Source: Krasilnikovia cinnamomea (GTDB lineage: Bacteria > Actinomycetota > Actinomycetes > Mycobacteriales > Micromonosporaceae). Taken from it: a stretch of 64,000 bases of DNA. Positions within the stretch are counted from its first letter, which is position 1; each line of letters opens with the position of its first letter. Made by a program: the position numbers and the translations under genes. The notes under the pieces were generated by a model that ran no database searches, was not told where the DNA came from, and saw only the letters and a list, made by a program, of their open reading frames with translations. This document shows, in pieces, positions 8,495 through 16,145 of the stretch. Location: assembly GCF_004217545.1 (NCBI RefSeq), contig NZ_SHKY01000001.1, positions 3,906,001 to 3,970,000 of the forward strand, given 5' to 3'.

Positions 8495-9315
8495 CAGATC
8501 CCCTGTCTGCCGCCGCGCCCATCCATCTGGTCACCGCGGGCGTGCGCGGCATCGCCTTCGACGCGGTCGAGGAACGGCTGCACCTCGGCGAGGAACGCCG
8601 CCGGATCCTCGGCGAACGGCACATGCCCGGTGTCGAAGGTGATCGTACTGGCCCGTGGCAGACTGCGGGCGACCTGGGCGCGGGCCCGGGCGCCGAAGAC
8701 CGGGTCGTGGCGTCCCCACGCGACCAGGGTGGGCGCGGTGATCTGGTCGGCCAATGACCGGAGGTCGAAGTCGGGGTCCCGGAAGCTGCGCCAGATCGCG
8801 GCGTCGATGACCGCCCGCACGTCACCGCGACGGTAGGTCGCGCGCTCGATGATCTGCCGGGTCAGTGGTGTACGCAGGTGCAGGTACGAGGAGGCGAACC
8901 GGCGGTTGATCAACCGGGTCACGCCGGGGCGTCCCCGCAGCGAGATGAACAACCGGTCGCCGAACCCCAGGACGGGGAATCCGCCGGGGCTGACCAGCAC
9001 CAGTGACCGGACCCGGTGCGGCGCCTCGATGGCCAGCCGGGCCGCCGCGTATCCGCCGATCGAGTTGCCGATGATGTGTGCCGCGGGCAGGTTCAGCCGC
9101 TCCACGAGCGCGGCCAGCTCCGCCGCGAACGCGCCCGCGCTGGCGCTGCCCGGCGGCTCCGGCGCGGGTGTGCGCCCGAAGCCGGGCCAGTCCACCGCGA
9201 TCACCCGGTTGCGGCCGCTCAGCGTCGGTACGACGCCCGCGTAGTCGCGGCTGTCGTGCCCGTTGGCCGGCAGCAGCAGGACCGGGGTGCCGGAGCCTTG
9301 ATCACTGAAGTACAT
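8494..9315 (-). CDS. alpha/beta-fold hydrolase, TetR-controlled, leaderless
   Basis: A 273-residue cytoplasmic hydrolase. The nucleophile elbow GNSIGG (Ser about 85), an Asp in AWGRHDPVFG and a His in DTGHVPFAEDP give the catalytic triad of the family, and LLLPANGHDSRDY holds the oxyanion-hole region. The substrate is unknown; the fold also fits C-C hydrolases, esterases and haloperoxidase-like enzymes. I start at ATG 9315 although the frame is open to 9360. The upstream segment carries the promoter and operator, and transcription should begin at this ATG. Coupled to the tetR gene downstream. Confidence 0.87.
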   Translation of the reverse strand: MYFSDQGSGTPVLLLPANGHDSRDYAGVVPTLSGRNRVIAVDWPGFGRTPAPEPPGSASAGAFAAELAALVERLNLPAAHIIGNSIGGYAAARLAIEAPHRVRSLVLVSPGGFPVLGFGDRLFISLRGRPGVTRLINRRFASSYLHLRTPLTRQIIERATYRRGDVRAVIDAAIWRSFRDPDFDLRSLADQITAPTLVAWGRHDPVFGARARAQVARSLPRASTITFDTGHVPFAEDPAAFLAEVQPFLDRVEGDAAHARGDQMDGRGGRQGI

Positions 9316-9322
9316 GTATGCG

Positions 9323-9351
9323 ATAGTGACTGACCGGTCGGTCATTAGCAA
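9323..9351 (-). promoter_or_regulatory. leaderless promoter with TetR operator in the spacer
   Basis: Reading the minus strand: TTGCTA (9351-9346) as -35, 17 bp, CACTAT (9328-9323) as -10, then seven bases to ATG 9315. The spacer is almost filled by the 18-bp palindrome TGACTGACCGGTCGGTCA (9327-9344, two mismatched positions), the classic TetR/AcrR operator form in actinobacteria. Binding there would block RNA polymerase directly. The operator is seen; the regulator assignment to the gene at 7940 is inference from operon context. Confidence 0.7.
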
Positions 9352-9524
9352 GGGCGGCACGTCTTCCCACGTCAGGGCCGAGACCGTCGTGACGTCGCTC
9401 GATTCACATCCGTCTAACCCATCGACAGTTGGCGTTGTCCCGCTGCCCGCCAGGGCGCTTCGTCCTGGCCTCGTACAAGGAGCTCATCATCACCACATCA
9501 GTACGCCGCGGGCGCCATGCCGTG

Positions 9525-10544
9525 ATGCGGGTCGGTGTCGTCGCCAGCCTGCTGGCGATGTCGGCCATCGTGAGTGCCGCGCCGGCCGCCGCGGCTGAGC
9601 CGCCCTACTCGGTCAGCGCGACACCGTCCACAACGACCATCCAGCCGGGTGGCACCGTGACCGTAGCGGTGCAGACCGAGATGAGCACGGACCGGCAGCC
9701 CGTCGCCCTGGAGCTGAGCGCCTTCACCGGCATCTCGGCGGAGGTGACGTTCGAGCGCCCGAAGCTGACCGCGGGTGAGTCGACGACGATGACGATGCGT
9801 GTCAACCCGGACGCGCGGTCCGGGACGCATCGGATCGAGGTCATGGCGCACATGAACGGCCCCGAGTTCTTCACGCAGTACGCCACCTTCGACCTCACCG
9901 TCACGGGCTTCACCATGGCCGTCGGCCCCCAGGCGGCCACCGTCGAACCCGGGGGATCGGCCACCACCACCATCACCGCGGCCGGCGAGGGCCACAACAT
10001 CTCGTTCTTCGCGCCCAAGCTCCCCGCCGACATGACGGCGACGCTCAGCCCCTGGAGTGTCGGTGAAGGCGGAACCTCCACGTTGACGGTCCAGACCACG
10101 AAGTACACGCCTCCCGGCACCTATCCGATCCGGGTGGTCGGCCGGAGTTCCGTCAACGAACAGGAGTCGATCTTCACGCTCACCATTCCCGGACATCAGC
10201 CGGGCTGCTCCGGCCGCACCGATGTTCCGGTCTGGGCGCCATGGATCACGACCGCGAAGAGCTGGGTGAATGTGTCCGGCTGTGACCGACGCGCATCCAG
10301 CCGGACCACGGTGGAGCTCCACCTGCGGGGCAAGAACGTCGAACCCCTGCAGGTCGTCCTGTTGACCCCGAACGGTTACAGCCGAGTGGTCAAGAAGGCC
10401 AACTACGACCGGCACCGGGCAAGCCTCGACGAGACCTTCACGGTGGATGCCTCAACGGAACCGGCGAACGGGGTGTGGGAGCTGCGGCTCTTCAACGGCG
10501 ACACGCACTCGACCCAACTGGTCGGGTGGACCGTCAATCCGTGA
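9525..10544 (+). CDS. secreted protein: two Ig-like domains plus C-terminal P-domain-like module
   Basis: About 339 residues, exported. ATG 9525 is chosen because it directly opens a signal peptide (MRVGVVASLLAMSAIVSAAP, cut near APAAAA). Two beta-sandwich repeats follow, each starting like TTTIQPGGTVTV and AATVEPGGSATT (about residues 30-110 and 115-200). They resemble NEW3/COG1470-type Ig folds. The last 110 residues, with VELHLRGKNVEPLQVVLLTPNG and NGVWELRLFNGD...LVGWTV, resemble the P domain of subtilisin-like proprotein convertases. No protease domain is present. Its role is unknown; adhesion or carbohydrate contact is possible. Confidence 0.7.
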   Translation: MRVGVVASLLAMSAIVSAAPAAAAEPPYSVSATPSTTTIQPGGTVTVAVQTEMSTDRQPVALELSAFTGISAEVTFERPKLTAGESTTMTMRVNPDARSGTHRIEVMAHMNGPEFFTQYATFDLTVTGFTMAVGPQAATVEPGGSATTTITAAGEGHNISFFAPKLPADMTATLSPWSVGEGGTSTLTVQTTKYTPPGTYPIRVVGRSSVNEQESIFTLTIPGHQPGCSGRTDVPVWAPWITTAKSWVNVSGCDRRASSRTTVELHLRGKNVEPLQVVLLTPNGYSRVVKKANYDRHRASLDETFTVDASTEPANGVWELRLFNGDTHSTQLVGWTVNP

Positions 10545-10576
10545 GCCGCCGCCCGGGAAACTGACCCGGGCCCTCT

Positions 10577-10617
10577 GATGGCGGAGTTCCGGCCCGAGAG
10601 GCCCGGACTCCGCCATC
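10577..10617. terminator. bidirectional hairpin terminator between convergent genes
   Basis: An 18-bp imperfect inverted repeat (10577-10594 with 10600-10617, about 16 of 18 positions paired, 5-base loop) lies midway between the secreted protein ending at 10544 and the small ORF ending at 10636. There is no U-run, which is usual for GC-rich actinobacterial terminators. Confidence 0.65.
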
Positions 10618-10635
10618 GCGGTGCCGGCGGGCTGG

Positions 10636-10827
10636 TCACCAGGAATCGGGGAAGGTGTCATCCGCGACGGCGTGCACCGGGATTCCTGCGGTTTTCAGGA
10701 AGGAGCCGAGGGTGTCGGCCAGCGCCTCCACCTTGTCATCCTCGACGAAGGCGTAGCCGCGTTCCGAGAAGCAGAACGCGACCTTCTCAGCGATCTCGAT
10801 CAGTGGATCACAGCCGTTCGCATTCAT
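10636..10827 (-). CDS. small conserved-looking hypothetical protein, divergent from GntR regulator
   Basis: A 63-residue soluble protein that I do not recognise. ATG 10827 is supported by a GGACAGGAC Shine-Dalgarno region. The long open frame further upstream runs through the divergent promoter and is unlikely to be translated. The protein begins MNANGCDPLIEIAEK and contains one Cys near residue 6 and another in AFCFSERG, an acidic middle (VEDDKVEALADTL) and an amphipathic helix. It is divergent from the GntR/UTRA regulator and may be its target. Confidence 0.55.
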   Translation of the reverse strand: MNANGCDPLIEIAEKVAFCFSERGYAFVEDDKVEALADTLGSFLKTAGIPVHAVADDTFPDSW

Positions 10828-10948
10828 GTCCTGTCCAATCTCAGCCGAAACGGCCGCTGGAGAGTCGGAATCCGTCGCGCGCCTCGGTCGTTGTGCGCGC
10901 GGTGTGGACCCACAAGCCGGATGATCCGCAGTGGAGGCTCGGTTCTCG

Positions 10949-11023
10949 AAGATTGTCGGAGGATAATGTGTGCGTATAGTCTGGGGACAATCTTGAGGGG
11001 TGTCAAGCTTGTCTTGGGATAAT
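10949..11023. promoter_or_regulatory. repeated TTGTC-N3-GGATAAT elements and 9-bp inverted repeat, candidate GntR operator/promoter region
   Basis: TTGTC-N3-GGATAAT occurs at 10953-10967 and again at 11009-11023, 56 bp apart on the plus strand, each ending in a -10-like GGATAAT. AAGATTGTC (10949-10957) is exactly complementary to GACAATCTT (10986-10994). The region lies between the divergent small ORF and the GntR gene, so it plausibly holds the regulator's promoter(s) and binding sites. HutC-type regulators bind palindromic sites; which of these elements is bound is unknown. Confidence 0.45.
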
Positions 11024-11043
11024 CGCGAAGAAGAGGGGTTGTC

Positions 11044-11847
11044 TTGCCCGTGCACTCGCGCTATCGCGATATTGCTTCCAAGATTCGTGCACGTATCGAG
11101 GCCGGGGAGTGGGCGCCGGGCACCCGGCTACCCCGCTTGGATGACTTCGCGTCGGAGTACGGCGCCAACCGGGACACGATCGGCCGAGCCGTCGCCGTGC
11201 TCGAGGCGGAGGGCTACGTCTGGGCGGTCCAGGGCCGAGGCATCACGGTGCGGCTCGGAATGGTGCGCCCGCGTCCTCCTCGTGGCGACCTGGTCAGGCG
11301 CAACGAACAGGTCATCGGCTACTCGTTTCCGTCGGCGAGTGGTCAGGAGGTCTGGGTTCGTCACGGTGACGCCGTCAACGCCCCGGCGCCACTCGACGAC
11401 CCGCGACTCGCCACGCTCCTCGGCGTCAAGCCCGGCACGTCGGTGCTGCGCAGGTTCCGGGTGACCGGACCCGCGTCCGAGGCGCCGTTTCAGATCAACA
11501 TTTCCTGGATTCATCCCCGCGTCGCCGACATCGTCGCCGACGTCGATGCGAACCCCGCGGCGGGTGAGTGGCTCTATCGCATCGAACAGTCCGGGCACTG
11601 GCCGATCAGCTGGACGGAGATCCACCGAGCGCGCATGCCTACCAAGGACGAGGCCGCTCTCCTCGACATCCCCACCAGCCTGCCGGTTCTGGAGATCGTG
11701 CGGGTGGGCACGTCCGGAACCGACCACCAACCGGTCGAGGTCACCGAGTACGTCATCGCCAGCGATCGTGTCGAGACCGTGCATGTCCTGCACCGCGACG
11801 AGAGTGCCAAGGACCCGTGGCCTGACGCACCGGGAGGTCGGTCGTGA
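11044..11847 (+). CDS. GntR-family regulator, HutC subfamily (UTRA effector domain)
   Basis: A 267-residue one-component regulator. Residues 5-72 form a winged HTH: YRDIASKIRARIEAGEW, then LPRLDDFASEYGANRDTIGR and the wing GYVWAVQGRGITV. Residues 85-250 match the UTRA effector-binding domain, with INISWIHPRVADIV and VTEYVIASDRVETVHVLHRD. TTG 11044 sits six bases behind AGAGGGG; GTG 11050 is the alternative. The effector is unknown. It flanks the pseudaminate operon, but that operon points toward it and ends at 11865, so a link is not established. Confidence 0.88.
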   Translation: MPVHSRYRDIASKIRARIEAGEWAPGTRLPRLDDFASEYGANRDTIGRAVAVLEAEGYVWAVQGRGITVRLGMVRPRPPRGDLVRRNEQVIGYSFPSASGQEVWVRHGDAVNAPAPLDDPRLATLLGVKPGTSVLRRFRVTGPASEAPFQINISWIHPRVADIVADVDANPAAGEWLYRIEQSGHWPISWTEIHRARMPTKDEAALLDIPTSLPVLEIVRVGTSGTDHQPVEVTEYVIASDRVETVHVLHRDESAKDPWPDAPGGRS

Positions 11848-11864
11848 CCGCCGTACCTGATGTT

Positions 11865-12929
11865 CTAGCAGCCTTTCCGGTGTGACACGGACGTGGAGCG
11901 GATCGTGGCCAGGAGCGCGGCGGCGGTTCGTTCCGGGCCGCGCCCGTCCACCGCGGCCCACGCGCGCGCACCCAGGGCGGCCCGGGCGGCCGGATCGGTG
12001 AGCAGGTCGCGCAGCACCCGCACGGCCGTGTCCGCCGCGATTCCGGGCACGCGCAGGGCGGGCAGATGCCCGAGCCCGGCCGCGAGCCCGCGCACGATCG
12101 TGCGCTCGTACCCGAGGATCTGGTTATCGACGACCCGGACCAGCGCGGCCGGCAGGCCGAGGCAGAGCAGTTCCCAGGTGGAGGTGCCGCTGGCGCTGAC
12201 CGCCAGGTCGGCGTTCGCCAGCAGGGCGGGCAGGTCGTCGGTGGGGGCGATCACCCGCAGCCGCTGACCGGCGGCGGGCGCCACCGCCAGCAGGTCGTCG
12301 CGCAGGCCGTCGTCGGCGGCCACGAGGGTCGCGTCGAAGGGCGCCCCGGTCGCGACCAGCAGGCGCCCGATCACGGGGGCGGCGCGGAAGGCGTCGGTCC
12401 CGCCGAAAAACGCCACCACCTTCGGCGTACGGCCGGAGCCCGTGTCCCGGGGCGCGGCCGGACGGCGTGCGCGCACCGCCGTTCGCAGCAGCGCGTAGTC
12501 CAGCCCGGCCAGCCGGACCGCGCCCGGCGGCAGGTCCGGCGCGACCAGCTCGGCGTCGAGGTTCTGGTCGACGTACACGTCGGCGGGCTGGCCGAGCAGG
12601 TCGCCGTCCACGATGGTCAGGACGACGCGTCCGGTGGCCCGGACGGCTGCCGCGTGTGCCGGTGGCAGTTCGTACGAGTCGGTCACCAGCGCGTCCAGGC
12701 CCAGCCGCGCGGCGGCCGCGACCAGCCCGACCTCGTCGTACGGGGCCGGATGCCAGGGCAGGCCGCGCTGCTCCAACTGGGCCCGCGCCCAGGCGACACC
12801 GCCCAGGTCGCTGAGGAAATGCACCGTCACGCCCCGGCCCACGAGTTCCTCGGCCAGTGCCACGCAACGCACCAGATGCCCCACCCCGGTACGCGGCCCG
12901 GCGTCACAACGGATCCCGACGGTAATCAA
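11865..12929 (-). CDS. pseG: PseG-like UDP-sugar hydrolase
   Basis: A 354-residue GT-B-fold hydrolase that would release UDP from UDP-2,4-diacetamido-2,4,6-trideoxy-L-altrose, step 4 of CMP-pseudaminate synthesis. The N-terminal GVGHLVRCVALAEEL places His18 at the catalytic position known in PseG. FFGGTDAF near residue 190 and SASGTSTWELLCLGLP near 265 are UDP-binding elements shared with MurG-type folds. The start is TTG 12929, which overlaps the pseF stop as TTGA; ITVGIRCDAG immediately after it is the conserved first strand. It is the last gene of the first pse operon. Confidence 0.85.
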   Translation of the reverse strand: MITVGIRCDAGPRTGVGHLVRCVALAEELVGRGVTVHFLSDLGGVAWARAQLEQRGLPWHPAPYDEVGLVAAAARLGLDALVTDSYELPPAHAAAVRATGRVVLTIVDGDLLGQPADVYVDQNLDAELVAPDLPPGAVRLAGLDYALLRTAVRARRPAAPRDTGSGRTPKVVAFFGGTDAFRAAPVIGRLLVATGAPFDATLVAADDGLRDDLLAVAPAAGQRLRVIAPTDDLPALLANADLAVSASGTSTWELLCLGLPAALVRVVDNQILGYERTIVRGLAAGLGHLPALRVPGIAADTAVRVLRDLLTDPAARAALGARAWAAVDGRGPERTAAALLATIRSTSVSHRKGC

Positions 12930-13654
12930 GCTTGCTGCAGCTCCTTCTGGCGTACGTGGGCATTGAGCGTGGTCAGTTCCGGCCGGTCGGCGAGCCAGTC
13001 CGCGAGGACGCGAACGTCGACCGGCTCGTCGCCGAAATGCTCCACGATCGCCTCGATGAGCCGCCAGTCGTCCTCGGTGTCCAGGGTGAGCCGCAGCTCC
13101 GACAGGTCCGGCTGCAGGGTCAGGCCGAGCACCGCGAAGTCGCGCGGGTGGGCGTACACGTAGGAGGTGACGTGGGTGCGGTGGTGTGCGGTGGCCAGCG
13201 GGTCGATGGTGCGCAGCACGTCGGCGCGGACCACCTCGACGTCCAGGCCGCGCGGCAGGGTGCGGGCGATCGAGGTACTCAGGTAGTCCAGGCCGGGCGT
13301 CGCGGCGAACACCGTGGCGGCCAGCCGCACCAGGCGCGGGTCGAGCAGGGGACAGTCGGCCGTGAAGCGCAGCACCGCGTCCGCCGGGTGCGCGTCGAGG
13401 ACGCCCAGGAACCGGGTCAGCACGTCGTCGGTGGGCCCGCGCCGGCACGCCACCTTCAGCCGGGCGCATTCGGCCTCGACGGCGTCGTCGCGGGACTCGT
13501 CGGTGGTGGCCACGACGACGCCGTCCAGCACGCCGGCGGCCTGCGCGGCGCGGACGACCCGTTCCAGCACCGTACGGCCGCCAAGCCGACGTAGCACCTT
13601 GCCGGGCAGCCGGGACGAGCCCATCCGGGCCTGGACGATTCCGAGGGTGCGCAT
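12926..13654 (-). CDS. pseF: SpsF/PseF-type cytidylyltransferase (CMP-nonulosonate synthase)
   Basis: A 242-residue nucleotidyltransferase of the SpsF/NeuA class that activates a nonulosonic acid with CTP. The first residues GIVQARMGSSRLPGKVL form the nucleotide-binding loop characteristic of the family. FTADCPLLDP carries the metal-binding acidic motif, and DTEDDWRLIEAI lies near the C-terminus. It overlaps pseG by four bases, and fused or adjacent PseF-PseG is common, which supports the assignment. B. subtilis SpsF, a spore-coat glycan gene, is the other close family label. Confidence 0.85.
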   Translation of the reverse strand: MRTLGIVQARMGSSRLPGKVLRRLGGRTVLERVVRAAQAAGVLDGVVVATTDESRDDAVEAECARLKVACRRGPTDDVLTRFLGVLDAHPADAVLRFTADCPLLDPRLVRLAATVFAATPGLDYLSTSIARTLPRGLDVEVVRADVLRTIDPLATAHHRTHVTSYVYAHPRDFAVLGLTLQPDLSELRLTLDTEDDWRLIEAIVEHFGDEPVDVRVLADWLADRPELTTLNAHVRQKELQQA

Positions 13655-13684
13655 GGATTTCCTCCGCTGGTGACCGATGGCGGG

Positions 13685-15298
13685 TCAGGTCCGGGACCGG
13701 CGCAGGGCCCGCCGCGCGGCGGTCAGGCCGAGCCGGGCCAGCCGGTGCCCGAGGCCGCCGCTGAACACGGCGATCTGCAGGTGGGCGCGGCGCAACTCGG
13801 CGTCGCGCAGGGCCAGCTCCCGCTCGTACCAGTCGGTGCGGGCGGTCGCGTCCGCGAGCTGTGCGCGCAGGGCGCGCAGTTGTTCCTCGTGCTCGCGCAG
13901 CGAGTCCGGTTCGGCCGGTCCGGTGCGCGGCGGCGTGCCGGGCAGGTCCGGGCCGAGGCCCGCCGCTCCGGCCAGCACGGCGGTCAGGGTGTCCGGGTCG
14001 GTGGCGGCCGGCCAGGGGTGGGCGTATCCGCCGGTGATCAGGGTGTGGGCGAGTCGGCGCAGCGCCGCCACGGCGGCCTCGGGGGCGCCGGGCGGGTCCG
14101 GGTCGCGCGGGCTGGGGTCGAGCAGGGCGTACGCCTCGCCGTCGAGCAGCACGTTGTCGGCGGTCGCGTACGCCCGCTGCCCGTCCAGCGTCGCCAGCCA
14201 TGCCGACCAGCCGCTGAGCAGCCGCCGGATCCGGGGAAGGTCGTGCCGCAGGCACGCGCTGATCAGGAGTTCTTCGAGTAGCCGCCCGCCGGGCATCGGC
14301 CCGTCCAGGGCGGCGGGATCGCGGTGCGGTGTCGGCTCGGTGGTCCCGCCGACCACCCGCCGCGTCCAGCCACCGTCCCGGTCGCGGCTCAGCTCAAGCA
14401 CCGTCGCGCTTCCGTCGGTGCCGCCGCTCAGCAGGGCGGGGGGCAGGGGCAGGGAGGGGGCCGGGCGCGGTGACCGGTGGGCGAGGACGATCCACGCGGC
14501 GGCGAACTCCGCGCCGAGGCCGCCCCGGACGGCCGCCGCGGCCAGGCGGCGCGGGTCGCTGAGCACGGGCCGCCGCGCGTACGCGGCACCGACCGCGCCC
14601 GCGGCGGCCCCGGCGAGCGCGCCCACCGGGCCGTCCTGCAGGGCGTAAGGGGTGGCCGCCAGGGTCGGTGCCGAGGGCAGCGGCCAGACCGCGGCGAGCC
14701 AGGAGACCGCCAGCCCCTCGGCGGCCAGCCGGGTGGACAGCCGGGCCGGGTTTCCCGGCCTGGACTCGTCGAACTCGCCCAGCGGCCGCCAGACGCCGTC
14801 GGTGTGCGCGGACGTGGCAGCGGTGCGGTCGACCAGCCGGTGCACGCCCAGCTCGTTCTCCACGGTGAGCAGGAGGGTGCCGCCGGGGCGCAACGTGCGG
14901 CGTAGCACCTGCAGGGCCTCGGCCCAGTCGTACTGGGGGCCCTCCACGGAACAGAGCCGGTCGAGTCCGTCGAGCGCGACCACGATGTCGTACCGGTCGG
15001 TGTCGGTGAGTTTGGCCAGAGTGCCACACAGGACGGTGACGCCGCGCCCGGTCAGCCCGTCCGCGTCGGGCTGCGACCGGAGCAGGCACGTGACGTCGGT
15101 GTGCGCGGCCAACCCGGCCAGGATCGCGTCGTCGTGCGGTCCGGCGATCAGGGCCCGGCCCCCGGCGGGCAGCAGGGCGGCCAGCCGCCCGAGCAGATGG
15201 GCGAGGACCGGCCCACCGGCGGGTGGCCGCTCGCCGGGCCGCCGGTCGGACCAGGCGGGCATCTCCCCGCCGATCAGCCGCACCGTCTGTGGAGTCAC
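13685..15298 (-). CDS. methyltransferase-like protein fused to kinase-like region and coiled coil
   Basis: A 537-residue cytoplasmic protein with three parts. Residues about 30-240 resemble a Rossmann SAM-dependent methyltransferase: LAALLPAGGRALIAGP, then DIVVALDGLDRL and LRRTLRPGGTLLLTVENELG. Residues about 350-450 contain YATADNVLLDGEAYALLDPS, similar to the metal-binding end of aminoglycoside-phosphotransferase-like kinases. The last 80 residues are a predicted coiled coil with a basic tip. GTG 15298 overlaps the preceding stop as GTGA. It lies inside the pse operon, so glycan methylation or assembly is likely. Function is not established, and the catalytic kinase Asp region is not clearly visible. 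Confidence 0.6.
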   Translation of the reverse strand: MTPQTVRLIGGEMPAWSDRRPGERPPAGGPVLAHLLGRLAALLPAGGRALIAGPHDDAILAGLAAHTDVTCLLRSQPDADGLTGRGVTVLCGTLAKLTDTDRYDIVVALDGLDRLCSVEGPQYDWAEALQVLRRTLRPGGTLLLTVENELGVHRLVDRTAATSAHTDGVWRPLGEFDESRPGNPARLSTRLAAEGLAVSWLAAVWPLPSAPTLAATPYALQDGPVGALAGAAAGAVGAAYARRPVLSDPRRLAAAAVRGGLGAEFAAAWIVLAHRSPRPAPSLPLPPALLSGGTDGSATVLELSRDRDGGWTRRVVGGTTEPTPHRDPAALDGPMPGGRLLEELLISACLRHDLPRIRRLLSGWSAWLATLDGQRAYATADNVLLDGEAYALLDPSPRDPDPPGAPEAAVAALRRLAHTLITGGYAHPWPAATDPDTLTAVLAGAAGLGPDLPGTPPRTGPAEPDSLREHEEQLRALRAQLADATARTDWYERELALRDAELRRAHLQIAVFSGGLGHRLARLGLTAARRALRRSRT

Positions 15299-16140
15299 GA
15301 GACGGCCTCGGCGACCCGCCGCTTCGGCCCGCGGTGGGTGTGCCAGCCGAGGATGGCGCGCAGTTCGGCGGGCGAGGCGAGGCTGTCCGCGCCGAGTTCG
15401 GCGGCCGCGCTCGCGGCGGCCGCGACCGGATCGGGGTGTACGCCGTGCAGTTCGGGCCACTGGCGGCGGATGCGTTCGGCGGTCGCCCGGTCCTCACCGG
15501 CCAGGCGCATCGGGTCGCCGTACACGGCGGGCTCGCAGCCGGTCGCGGCCCCGTACAGGATGGCGCTGCCCAGGCGGTTCGACGCGACCCGGCGGTGGCG
15601 GCGCAGTTCGGTGAGCTGCCGGCGCAGGAACTCCGGGTCGGTGTCGCGCCACCGGTGGCCGCGGTAGCCGTGGCAGATGACCCGCCCGGCCGCCTCGTAC
15701 ACCGCCCGGATCCGCTCGTCGCGGTATTCGTGCCAGTACAGGCAGAAGGTGACCGGGCCCGGCTCGGTGGCCCTGATCTCGTCGATGAGCCGCCGGTGGT
15801 CGCCGTGCACGCGCTGGCTCTCCCAGCCGTGGAACGGATACCAGAGCGTCCCCTCGCGCGGCCCTGGCCGCGCCTCGGGCCGCAGCGCCATCAGATAGAG
15901 GAACGGCGCCCCGACGACGGTCGCCTGCCGCCGCCCCATCGACCACGCCCGCCGCCGGGTCTGCTCGGACCACACGAGGATGGGCCGCCCGGACACGTAC
16001 GGCGTCCCGGCGCCGAGACCGTCCAGCACGTTCCAGCCGTGCTGCAGGTAGCCCTCGATGCGCGGCGGGTCGTCCGGATCCAGCCCGCAGTACGCGGCCA
16101 GCACGTGGGCGTGGCCGTAGAAGTGGTTGGCGTGGTGCAC
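15295..16140 (-). CDS. unknown protein of the pse operon, possibly GT-B-type transferase domain
   Basis: A 281-residue soluble protein that I cannot assign to a named family. It starts at GTG 16140 (MHHANHFYGHAHVLAAYCGL), five bases after the pseC stop and behind GGGGAG. The ordered segments YLQHGWNVLDG, ILVWSEQTRRRAW, LWYPFHGWESQRV and VTFCLYWHEYRD, together with CHGYRGHRW, are reminiscent of half a GT-B fold as found in surface-polysaccharide transferases. His- and Trp-rich loops are notable. Coupling to pseC and the next gene implies a role in using or modifying the nonulosonate. This is inference from context. Confidence 0.55.
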   Translation of the reverse strand: MHHANHFYGHAHVLAAYCGLDPDDPPRIEGYLQHGWNVLDGLGAGTPYVSGRPILVWSEQTRRRAWSMGRRQATVVGAPFLYLMALRPEARPGPREGTLWYPFHGWESQRVHGDHRRLIDEIRATEPGPVTFCLYWHEYRDERIRAVYEAAGRVICHGYRGHRWRDTDPEFLRRQLTELRRHRRVASNRLGSAILYGAATGCEPAVYGDPMRLAGEDRATAERIRRQWPELHGVHPDPVAAAASAAAELGADSLASPAELRAILGWHTHRGPKRRVAEAVS

Positions 16141-16145
16141 CGGCC

